The notes beneath the pieces were generated by a model. That model saw nothing but the letters and a program-made list of their open reading frames with translations. It did no database searches and was not told where the DNA came from. Of a stretch of 14,320 nt of DNA, positions 6,494 to 12,062 are shown piece by piece. Origin of the DNA: an uncultured Corynebacterium sp. (GTDB lineage Bacteria > Actinomycetota > Actinomycetes > Mycobacteriales > Mycobacteriaceae); the NCBI RefSeq assembly GCF_943914015.1, contig NZ_CALUAK010000066.1:1-14320 (forward strand). Reading direction: 5' to 3'. Each line of letters starts with the position of its first letter. Position 1 is the first letter of the stretch. The position numbers and the translations under genes were made by a program.

Positions 6494-7585
6494 ATGAGTA
6501 CAGCTCTTGACCTCACCGATCCCATCCGGCTCACACAACAGCTTGTTGATATCCCCAGCGAATCCCGATCTGAGGAAAAAATTGCCGACGCGGTGGAACA
6601 AGCGCTGACAGATCTCGGCCTGGAAACAGTCCGGGTTTCCAATACCGTTGCTGCACGGACGAACCGGGGGCTCGCGCGTCGCGTTATCCTTGCCGGCCAT
6701 CTCGATACCGTTCCTGCTGCCGGAAATATCCCCTCCACCCTGGAAGATGGGGTGATCCATGGTCTCGGAAGCGTAGACATGAAGTCCGGCGATGCCGTGT
6801 TCCTCCATGCGCTAGCAACCCTGGCAGATTCGGACGAGCTGACTGCAGATATCACTGCCATCTTCTACGAGTGTGAAGAAATCGCGGCACAGTTTTCCGG
6901 CCTCCAAAAATTCATCTATGCCTACCCCGACTGGATGGAGGCAGACTTCTCCATCCTCGGTGAGCCCACCGGTGGCTACGTGGAAGCAGGCTGTCAGGGC
7001 ACAATCAGAATGAAGCTCACGGCTCGCGGAACGCGCGCGCATTCCGCACGAGCCTGGCTGGGAGAAAATGCCCTGCATAAGCTCGGCCCGATCCTTACCC
7101 GGATCGCCGCGGATGAACCGCGTGAGGTGGACATCGATGGTTGCACCTACCGGGAGGGCTTCAACGCCACGGTCGCAGAATCCGGCGTGGCCAAGAACAC
7201 GATCCCTGATGAAGCAACAATGTACGTTAACTTCCGTTTCGCCCCGGATCGGAGCGTGGACGACGCGAAGGAACACATGCTGACCGTCCTCGGCGGAGGT
7301 GACCCCAACCGTGCAGAGGACCTCGTAGAAATCGAGTACGACGATGTTTCCCCCGCAGCAGTTCCGGGAATCGCGAACCCCGTCGCTGCTGATTTTGTTC
7401 GCCTCGCCGGCAACGTCCGCGCAAAATATGGCTGGACCGATGTCGCCCGCTTGGCAGCCTTGGGGATCCCCTCTGTCAACTGCGGACCAGGTGACCCCTC
7501 CCTGTGCCACAAGCCCGAGGAACAGTGCCCCGTCAGCCACATCACGGAGGTGTCACACCTCATCACCTCTTTCCTCACTGCCTAA
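6494..7585 (+). CDS. dapE: Succinyl-diaminopimelate desuccinylase
   Basis: M20-family zinc peptidase homologue that hydrolyses N-succinyl-LL-diaminopimelate to LL-diaminopimelate and succinate in the cytosol. The 363 residues fit the actinobacterial DapE type. Metal and catalytic positions are all visible: His69 and Asp71 in LAGHLDTVP, bridging Asp95 in GLGSVDMKSGD, the Glu128-Glu129 pair in YECEEI (general base and zinc ligand), Glu157 in LGEPTGG, and His339 in LCHKPEEQCP. The dimerisation lid domain spans roughly 165-285 and includes RGTRAHSARAWLGENA. The gene diverges from the DapD paralogue. No terminator with a U tract is evident in the 245 bases downstream. The neighbouring dap genes make the assignment firm. 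Confidence 0.93.
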   Translation: MSTALDLTDPIRLTQQLVDIPSESRSEEKIADAVEQALTDLGLETVRVSNTVAARTNRGLARRVILAGHLDTVPAAGNIPSTLEDGVIHGLGSVDMKSGDAVFLHALATLADSDELTADITAIFYECEEIAAQFSGLQKFIYAYPDWMEADFSILGEPTGGYVEAGCQGTIRMKLTARGTRAHSARAWLGENALHKLGPILTRIAADEPREVDIDGCTYREGFNATVAESGVAKNTIPDEATMYVNFRFAPDRSVDDAKEHMLTVLGGGDPNRAEDLVEIEYDDVSPAAVPGIANPVAADFVRLAGNVRAKYGWTDVARLAALGIPSVNCGPGDPSLCHKPEEQCPVSHITEVSHLITSFLTA

Positions 7586-7601
7586 ACCAGTGCGGGCAAG
7601 C

Positions 7602-7614
7602 CACACGGTGTGTG
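7602..7614 (+). repeat. Short inverted repeat after dapE
   Basis: CACAC (7602-7606) and GTGTG (7610-7614) flank GGT, 17 bases after the dapE stop. The stem is only five pairs and has no U tract, so it is a weak candidate for a 3' hairpin or a protein-binding site. Confidence 0.25.
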
Positions 7615-7753
7615 AAAGGTAGCGGGGGAGGGTAAAACGACAGATTGCCACGTTAACAGGCGCGCCGGGGAGGAATCAGGAAGTCAGATACAGTCCTGCC
7701 CCGCAGAATGAGTGACGCTGTGGTGGCGCTGCTAAGCGATTTTTCTCGCTCGG

Positions 7754-7793
7754 CGTAACGCGAACCGTGCAGGCGTTTCCGGTTCGCGTTACG
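7754..7793. repeat. Perfect 14-bp inverted repeat upstream of the LOG gene
   Basis: CGTAACGCGAACCG (7754-7767) and its exact reverse complement CGGTTCGCGTTACG (7780-7793) flank a 12-base spacer. It lies 37 bases before the LOG-family start. No T-run follows on either strand, so it does not look like an intrinsic terminator. TACGAT (7790-7795) at the right edge fits a TANNNT -10 element, so the repeat could be an operator or a leader hairpin. A smaller repeat, AGCGA (7735-7739) with TCGCT (7746-7750), lies just to the left. Confidence 0.65.
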
Positions 7794-7830
7794 ATGAACG
7801 TTCCCTGTCAAAAAAAGAAAGTGATTATTC

Positions 7831-8607
7831 ATGGCTCCAACTCGTACCCCGTCTTCCGATAAGCAGGCCCGGTTCCTTCGCGGCCCGGTTCTCATGCGCC
7901 ATGGCGGGACGCAGAGCTCCACGACAGACCAGCGGTTGCTGGATACCCAACACTCCACAGACTGGCTGCACGAAGACCCCTGGCGCGTCCTGCGAATCCA
8001 GAGCGAATTCGTCGACGGCTTCGGTGCTCTGGCGGAGATCCCCGAGGCAGTGACCGTCTTCGGCTCTGCCCGTGTAAAGGAAGGGCACCCCTACTACGAG
8101 ATGGGTGTCGAACTGGGACGCAAGCTCGTTGAAGCCGGTTACGCAGTGATCACCGGTGGTGGCCCGGGACTCATGGAGGCACCTAACCGTGGTGCGTGCG
8201 AAGCCGACGGACTATCTATTGGTCTCGGCATTGAGCTCCCACACGAGCAGCACCTCAATGATTGGGTTGATCTTGGTCTCAACTTCCGTTACTTCTTTGT
8301 ACGCAAAACGATGTTCCTCAAGTATTCGGAAGCATTCATCTGTCTGCCTGGTGGCTTCGGCACGATGGACGAGCTGTGCGAAGTTCTGTGCATGGTACAA
8401 ACAGGCAAGATGACGAATTACTCGATCGTCATGCTCGGTAAAGATTACTGGGGCGGTCTCGTAGAATGGATGAAGGCTCGGCTCGTGGCTGAGGGGATGA
8501 TCAACGAGGAGGATCTCGATTTGTTCATCGTGACCGATTCCGTCGACGAAGCTGTGCAACATATTGTGGATCGGCATAAGAAGAGGGAAGACGCAAAGAA
8601 CGCATGA
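7831..8607 (+). CDS. LOG-family (TIGR00730) nucleoside 5'-monophosphate phosphoribohydrolase
   Basis: Rossmann-like protein of 258 residues of the LOG/YvdD group; characterised members release the base from (cytokinin-type) nucleoside monophosphates in the cytosol. The two signatures are intact: GGGPGLMEAPNRGA (109-122) and PGGFGTMDE (173-181), the latter forming the nucleotide-binding and catalytic loop, with VRKTMF (157-162) before it. About 70 extra residues precede the PEAVTVFGSAR core, as in the mycobacterial homologue next to dapE. The ATG at 7831 has only GAAAG nine bases upstream. The stop codon overlaps the start of the DivIVA-domain gene in ATGA, so the pair is translationally coupled. 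The natural substrate in this organism is not known; older annotations as lysine decarboxylase are not supported by the motif. Confidence 0.88.
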   Translation: MAPTRTPSSDKQARFLRGPVLMRHGGTQSSTTDQRLLDTQHSTDWLHEDPWRVLRIQSEFVDGFGALAEIPEAVTVFGSARVKEGHPYYEMGVELGRKLVEAGYAVITGGGPGLMEAPNRGACEADGLSIGLGIELPHEQHLNDWVDLGLNFRYFFVRKTMFLKYSEAFICLPGGFGTMDELCEVLCMVQTGKMTNYSIVMLGKDYWGGLVEWMKARLVAEGMINEEDLDLFIVTDSVDEAVQHIVDRHKKREDAKNA

Positions 8608-8927
8608 ACGGCTCCGTAATTATGTGGGTGGTAGTCACCCTCATCCTGGCTCTTGTTGTCGTCGCCTTCGGCTACATCTTCTACCGTGTATTCGGAAATG
8701 GGGAACCGCTGCCACCCGTTGAGCACCGCGACGTGCTTGCTCACAACGAAAAAGCTATCGCAGAGGGGCGCTTTCAAGACATCCGCTTTGAACTCGCTCC
8801 GCGGGGATACCGACAAGACCAGGTCGATGCTGCACTCGAAGCCCTGCTCCGGAGTGGGGAAAGCGTCAATTCGACACCAGAAATGACCGATTATGCGCCT
8901 CATCAGGAGTCAGCGCACCAGCTCTAG
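8604..8927 (+). CDS. DivIVA-domain small membrane protein
   Basis: A 107-residue protein with one N-terminal membrane helix (about 7-29, rich in Val, Leu and Ala) and then a cytosolic part. DIRFELAPRGYRQDQVDAAL (around residues 58-77) matches the short N-terminal DivIVA domain found in actinobacterial proteins related to Wag31, where it contributes to membrane-curvature or polar localisation. No long coiled coil follows, so it is not DivIVA/Wag31 itself. The tail (about 85-107) is polar and low in similarity. The start ATG overlaps the LOG stop by four bases; no terminator is obvious after it. Its role is unknown; a link to polar growth or envelope synthesis is a family-based inference. Confidence 0.82.
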   Translation: MNGSVIMWVVVTLILALVVVAFGYIFYRVFGNGEPLPPVEHRDVLAHNEKAIAEGRFQDIRFELAPRGYRQDQVDAALEALLRSGESVNSTPEMTDYAPHQESAHQL

Positions 8928-8995
8928 GAACTTCTCTAGCTGCGTGTTTGTGGAAAATTGACTGCAAACAGCGCCCTGACGATGGAGAAATTGGG

Positions 8996-9001
8996 TAGAA
9001 T
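8996..9001 (+). promoter_or_regulatory. -10 element for the DUF3117 gene
   Basis: TAGAAT matches the corynebacterial sigma-A -10 consensus well; no convincing -35 is placed 16-18 bases upstream. Transcription would start near 9008, giving a leader of about 53 bases. The leader contains a hairpin (CGTGAC 9014-9019 with GTCACG 9029-9034) upstream of AAGGAG (9045-9050). Confidence 0.5.
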
Positions 9002-9013
9002 TGAAAAGTATAG

Positions 9014-9034
9014 CGTGACTGTGCTCTCGTCACG
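9014..9034 (+). other. Leader hairpin before the DUF3117 gene
   Basis: CGTGAC and GTCACG form a six-pair stem with a nine-base loop inside the predicted 5' untranslated region. AACTTTT follows, then the ribosome binding site AAGGAG. It could protect the transcript or act as a weak attenuator; nothing in the sequence decides between these. Confidence 0.35.
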
Positions 9035-9060
9035 AACTTTTAAGAAGGAGTTTCTACACC

Positions 9061-9231
9061 ATGGCAGCGATGAAACCTCGGACTGGAAATGGTCCTATGG
9101 AAGCGGTGGAAGAAGGACGCAAAATCGTCATGCGCATTCCCACCGATGGCGGCGGTCGGCTCGTCATCGAGCTGAATAAGGAAGAAGCCGGCGAACTAGG
9201 TGGCCTGCTCACCGAAGTGGCTGAGGCATAG
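9061..9231 (+). CDS. DUF3117 protein, 56 residues
   Basis: Very short conserved actinobacterial protein of unknown function. The whole chain reads as the family: MAAMKPRTGNGPMEA at the N-terminus, EGRKIVMRIP in the middle, then GGGRLVIELNKEEAGELGG, ending LLTEVAEA. The pattern suggests a small beta-hairpin plus a helix, with no membrane segment and no cysteine. AAGGAG (9045-9050) lies ten bases before the ATG. An in-frame ATG three codons later is possible, but relatives begin MAAMKPR. The gene stands alone between a TAGAAT promoter and a strong terminator, so it is probably a single-gene, well-expressed unit. The mycobacterial homologue also lies just before the glycogen genes. Confidence 0.88.
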   Translation: MAAMKPRTGNGPMEAVEEGRKIVMRIPTDGGGRLVIELNKEEAGELGGLLTEVAEA

Positions 9232-9249
9232 AGCCACAAGGGTGATGCT

Positions 9250-9268
9250 CCACGAGTAACTATCGTGG
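9250..9268 (+). repeat. First hairpin after the DUF3117 gene
   Basis: CCACGA (9250-9255) pairs with TCGTGG (9263-9268) across a seven-base loop, extendable by a wobble pair. There is no U-rich tail, so it probably works together with the strong hairpin directly downstream or guards the 3' end. Confidence 0.4.
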
Positions 9269-9282
9269 GGGTTCCATTCTTC

Positions 9283-9320
9283 CCCCGGACGAGTGCGATC
9301 ACTGTCCGGGGACTTTTATT
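9283..9320 (+). terminator. Intrinsic terminator of the DUF3117 transcript
   Basis: CCCCGGAC (9283-9290) pairs with GTCCGGGG (9304-9311). The stem continues after a bulged G with AGTG (9292-9295) and CACT (9300-9303) around a CGAT loop. The tail ACTTTTATTTTG follows at once. This is a classic Rho-independent terminator. Confidence 0.88.
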
Positions 9321-9349
9321 TTGACTGAAAGTGTTGTTTTCGCAATCGT

Positions 9350-9383
9350 ATGGTGGATACAGGGGGCGCATCTGTACTACCAT
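9350..9383. repeat. Interrupted inverted repeat upstream of the methyltransferase
   Basis: ATGGT (9350-9354) pairs with ACCAT (9379-9383), and TACAG (9358-9362) with CTGTA (9372-9376), with unpaired GGA and CT between. It lies 53 bases before the methyltransferase start and may be part of its promoter region; no better promoter could be fixed there. Confidence 0.3.
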
Positions 9384-9435
9384 CTGGGTAACGAAAATCG
9401 CACTGCTACCGAAGTAGAAATGAGCGCGCAAGTAC

Positions 9436-10305
9436 ATGCTGAGTGATGTCATCCATTTGCTACAGGATCCCAGTGAGAGCTCGAACGGGGTTACGTTACG
9501 AGGAAACGAGGATTGGAGCTCTCTCATCTCGGAGAAGGGGAAAGAATACCCAGTCAACGAGGCAGGTTATGTTGTCCTCGCTGACGGTGAGCTTCCTGCC
9601 GGCGATGATGAGAAGATGGTGGAAGCACGCGATATCTTCCTTGCCAACGGTCACTTTGCCCCATTCGTCGAGGCTGTCACCAAGTCCGTAAGGGACGCGG
9701 TCGAAGCTTCCGATATCCCCGTTACTCAGGAGGTGGCTCTGTGCGAGGTGGGCGCTGGCACCGGCTACTACCTCTCCCACACGCTCGACACTGTTGATCA
9801 GTCTGTCGGTGTTGCCATCGACGTATCACTTCCAGCGGCTACAAAGCTTGCTCGCTGCCACCCGCGGGTGGGTACAGTTGTCGCTGATGCGATGCACACT
9901 CTGCCTCTTCTCAGTGAGTCTGTGGAGGTTATCTCCGCGATTTTTGCTCCCCGCAACCCCGCTGAATTCGCGCGTGTTCTCAGAGACGGGGGAGAGCTCG
10001 TCGTTCTGGCTTCCTACGAAGGGCACTTGGGTGAGCTGCGTGCTCCGCTGGAGATTCCGGATGTTCGCCCGCACAAGATTGAGGAAATCATCGATCAGGT
10101 TTCGGACTACTTCGCAGTGGTGGATGAGCCACGGTTGGTGGAATTCCCGATGACTCTCGACCATGATTCCATCCTTGCCCAGATTGCGATGAGCCCGTCC
10201 GCTCAGGTCATTGATCAGAAGGAACTCTCACGTCGAGCAGCGCGTCTGCCAGAGACCATGACGGTGACCGCACGGTCTACCATTACGCGCTTGAAGAAGA
10301 AATAA
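9436..10305 (+). CDS. rrmA: RlmA-like 23S rRNA (guanine-N1) methyltransferase lacking zinc-finger cysteines
   Basis: SAM-dependent methyltransferase of 289 residues. The RlmA/TlrB family methylates N1 of a guanine in 23S rRNA helix 35, near the tylosin site. The SAM-binding glycine motif CEVGAGTGYY is at 103-112, the acidic ribose contact Asp129 in VAIDVS, and Asp151 in VVADAM. IFAPRNPAEFARVLRDGG (169-186) and ARDIFLANGHFAPF (64-77) are typical of RlmA. The N-terminal zinc-ribbon region keeps its spacing and the AGYVVL end (43-48), but the usual cysteines and histidine are gone; only non-finger residues remain there. From memory C. glutamicum RrmA also lacks them, so this may be lineage-wide. 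No Shine-Dalgarno site precedes the ATG at 9436; the start is chosen by similarity. Target and activity are inferred. Confidence 0.78.
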   Translation: MLSDVIHLLQDPSESSNGVTLRGNEDWSSLISEKGKEYPVNEAGYVVLADGELPAGDDEKMVEARDIFLANGHFAPFVEAVTKSVRDAVEASDIPVTQEVALCEVGAGTGYYLSHTLDTVDQSVGVAIDVSLPAATKLARCHPRVGTVVADAMHTLPLLSESVEVISAIFAPRNPAEFARVLRDGGELVVLASYEGHLGELRAPLEIPDVRPHKIEEIIDQVSDYFAVVDEPRLVEFPMTLDHDSILAQIAMSPSAQVIDQKELSRRAARLPETMTVTARSTITRLKKK

Positions 10306-10322
10306 CGTCAAGCAGTAGTAGA

Positions 10323-10358
10323 AGACACCACGAGCGCTGCACAGTGCTCATGGTGTCT
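10323..10358 (+). terminator. Hairpin after the methyltransferase
   Basis: AGACACCA (10323-10330) pairs with TGGTGTCT (10351-10358), and GAGC (10332-10335) with GCTC (10346-10349) after one mismatch. It lies 17 bases past the stop. There is no clear T tract on the plus strand, so it is a plausible but non-canonical terminator. Confidence 0.5.
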
Positions 10359-10360
10359 AG

Positions 10361-10393
10361 AAAAGCCGGGTACCGGCATGGGGATACCCGGCT
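10361..10393 (-). terminator. Intrinsic terminator of the GH32 transcript
   Basis: AGCCGGGTA (10364-10372) and TACCCGGCT (10385-10393) are exact inverted copies with a 12-base loop. On the minus strand the stem is followed by TTTTC, and the GH32 stop codon lies about 20 bases upstream. It stands back-to-back with the hairpin of the convergent methyltransferase. Confidence 0.65.
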
Positions 10394-10414
10394 GAGTACA
10401 CGGATCGCTAGGCG

Positions 10415-11725
10415 TTAGTCAGATACGACCTGCTCGAGTACTGCTCCTCCGGTGGTGCGGACGGCGAAGCGATAGAAGTCGTGATCGAAGTAGACGCGAG
10501 ACGACAAGGTAGCCGCGCCACCATCGGCGAACACCTCCACAGTGGAGCCATCGACGAGGATGGACATCGATTGCGTGTCGCTGCACGTGACGGGTGCCTC
10601 GGCCATTTCGTCATCTTCAAAGAACGAGCTTTCAGAACGGTCGAGGAAAACAGCATCCTTGGTGTGTGAAATCGTCGCGTAGATATTGTCCTCGCGATCA
10701 ACGAGGGCAACGGAGATTTCACCCTCGCCAACGCTAAACATGCCACTCCAGAGCGAGGCGCGCTCCGTCTTCTCAATTTCAGCAATGAGACCAGGGTACG
10801 GGGTCTGGAACAAGTGGCCGTCCTGCAACGTGACAAGCCGCGGTGCGGAAAGACAGTTCACCCACTTCTCCGAGTGATAGGACGGGTCGCGATCCAGGTC
10901 ATGGAGAGCACCACCGCCGTCCATGAGACCAAAGACGATTGCCCCCTCAAGGGATGTCGTGTCGGTGACATCGAAATTGGTTGTCCGGGGGCGGGAGAAA
11001 TCGTGGCCATAGTCGATGCGGGTGAAGGGAGTTTCCACATCGAAGGTGTAACCATCAAGGTGTCCGACAAGGTAGCCACAGATATCGATTTCGCCGAACT
11101 GAACGGTAACCAGCAAGACATCGTGGGAGTCACCGCTGAACTCGTCGGAAAGCACAATAATGCGGGGGCTGACAAGCTGGGGGATACCCTCGAGCCCTGA
11201 TTTCCCCGTGAATTCCAGATCACCGATGAGAGTCCACGTCTCGGTATCGAGGGATTCGAGGATCACCGGCCGTGGATCGTCTTCCGGGCCAGTGACGGCG
11301 AGCATGAGCCAGCCGGCACCACGAGCGATGACGCACGGTGAGCGGAAGTTTGTGTGCCCGTCGCTATCGCCCACCACACAGCCGGCACGCGTAGCTTTGC
11401 CGTCGGCGACATCTGCCCGATGGATTTCCGTCTTGTCGCCCTTGACGGAGGTAAAAAACAGCGTCACTTTTCCAGCGTCGCTAATAACAGAACCTGCCCA
11501 CAGGTCGGTTTCCCCGCCCTCTGGAACTAGAATGTCTTCTCCGTCTGTCCAATTAAAGGGAGAGAAGTTGGGGGAAGTGACATGTCCCCAGAGGCCGTGC
11601 CCATCCGCGTGTGGTTCGTACTGGTACATGATGTGCCACGTGCCGTCCTTGAGGAGCGACCCCGCCGGTGCCTCCAACACGCCTTCAGGGGCGGTGATAT
11701 GCAGTTCTGGGCGGTGAGTGACCAT
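10415..11725 (-). CDS. Glycoside hydrolase family 32-like protein with missing catalytic aspartates
   Basis: A 436-residue protein with the GH32 plan: five-bladed propeller (about 1-300) and C-terminal beta sandwich (about 310-436). Family landmarks are kept: WHIMYQYEPHADGHGLWGHV (30-49), DYGHDFSRPRT (238-248), LSAPRLVTLQDGHLFQTPYP (292-311), FLDRSESSFF (360-369) and STVEVFADGG (394-403). The active site is not. The WMNDPNG nucleophile motif reads VLEAPAG (16-22), so the nucleophile Asp becomes Ala19. The RDP motif reads FRSP (127-130), so the transition-state Asp becomes Ser129. The ECP acid/base motif may survive as EGIP (Glu179). Hydrolysis of sucrose or fructans is therefore doubtful; sugar binding or another chemistry is possible. 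There is no signal peptide. AGGAAG five bases before the ATG gives a good start. Its neighbours are the glycogen genes. Confidence 0.8.
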   Translation of the reverse strand: MVTHRPELHITAPEGVLEAPAGSLLKDGTWHIMYQYEPHADGHGLWGHVTSPNFSPFNWTDGEDILVPEGGETDLWAGSVISDAGKVTLFFTSVKGDKTEIHRADVADGKATRAGCVVGDSDGHTNFRSPCVIARGAGWLMLAVTGPEDDPRPVILESLDTETWTLIGDLEFTGKSGLEGIPQLVSPRIIVLSDEFSGDSHDVLLVTVQFGEIDICGYLVGHLDGYTFDVETPFTRIDYGHDFSRPRTTNFDVTDTTSLEGAIVFGLMDGGGALHDLDRDPSYHSEKWVNCLSAPRLVTLQDGHLFQTPYPGLIAEIEKTERASLWSGMFSVGEGEISVALVDREDNIYATISHTKDAVFLDRSESSFFEDDEMAEAPVTCSDTQSMSILVDGSTVEVFADGGAATLSSRVYFDHDFYRFAVRTTGGAVLEQVVSD

Positions 11726-11768
11726 GATTACTTCCTATCTGTGTGGACAAAAGCTTTCTTTACCCTGC

Positions 11769-11806
11769 GGAATAGGCTGCACTTTTCGTGCACTAGGCCG
11801 TATTCC
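11769..11806 (-). repeat. Branched inverted repeat in the GH32 upstream region
   Basis: GGAATA (11769-11774) pairs with TATTCC (11801-11806). GGC and GCC extend the stem with one bulged base, and an inner GCAC/GTGC stem closes a TTTTC loop. It lies 44-81 bases before the GH32 start and could be a leader structure or an operator region. Confidence 0.35.
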
Positions 11807-11823
11807 CTGCGATGGTTCGCAGG
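11806..11823. repeat. 7-bp inverted repeat with TGGT loop
   Basis: CCTGCGA (11806-11812) and TCGCAGG (11817-11823) are exact inverted copies separated by TGGT. The 18-base size and dyad symmetry are like operators of dimeric repressors, but the responsible protein is not in the window. Confidence 0.4.
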
Positions 11824-12003
11824 CATCCGGCTCAGGATTACCACCGAGGGTACCCGGAAACTGCTTTTCCGCGTCGAAATCCCAGGCCAAGGAACATTTA
11901 CTCTGCAGAAGTAGCAATTTTCTTGCTGGAAAATTCTTTCCGGATGCAAAGGCCCACATTTGCTTCGATTGCGAGGCGTTCTGCTGGCCGGAGAAAGGGC
12001 ACG

Positions 12004-12033
12004 AAAAAGGCGAGGCGGAAAACCGCCTCGCCT
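12004..12033 (-). terminator. Intrinsic terminator of glgA
   Basis: GGCGAGGCGG (12009-12018) pairs perfectly with CCGCCTCGCC (12023-12032) around an AAAA loop, with an extra A-T pair at the base. On the minus strand the stem is followed by TTTTT (12008-12004). A smaller hairpin with TCCGG/CCGGA arms (12040-12053) lies between it and the glgA stop codon. Confidence 0.92.
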
Positions 12034-12062
12034 CACAGTTCCGGGAAACCGGACTGCTGGAC

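Larger units (their letters stand above)
11726..12007. other. Intergenic region upstream of the GH32 gene
   Basis: No credible gene is seen. On the minus strand it should hold the GH32 promoter, but no convincing -35/-10 pair was found; TAAAGA near 11757-11762 and TATTCC near 11769-11774 are weak candidates. Two inverted repeats are present: CCTGCGA/TCGCAGG (11806-11823), and a longer branched one in which GGAATA (11769-11774) pairs with TATTCC (11801-11806) around GCAC/GTGC. From 11824 to 12007 nothing else stands out. Confidence 0.5.

Noticed and set aside
6812..7540. A 242-codon minus-strand open frame antisense to dapE
   Set aside because: dapE has all metal ligands in the sense frame; the antisense frame has no family motif and no ribosome site.
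7586..7830. A possible gene or small RNA between dapE and the LOG gene
   Set aside because: No frame with a ribosome site is seen and no terminator with a U tract; only the inverted repeats stand out.
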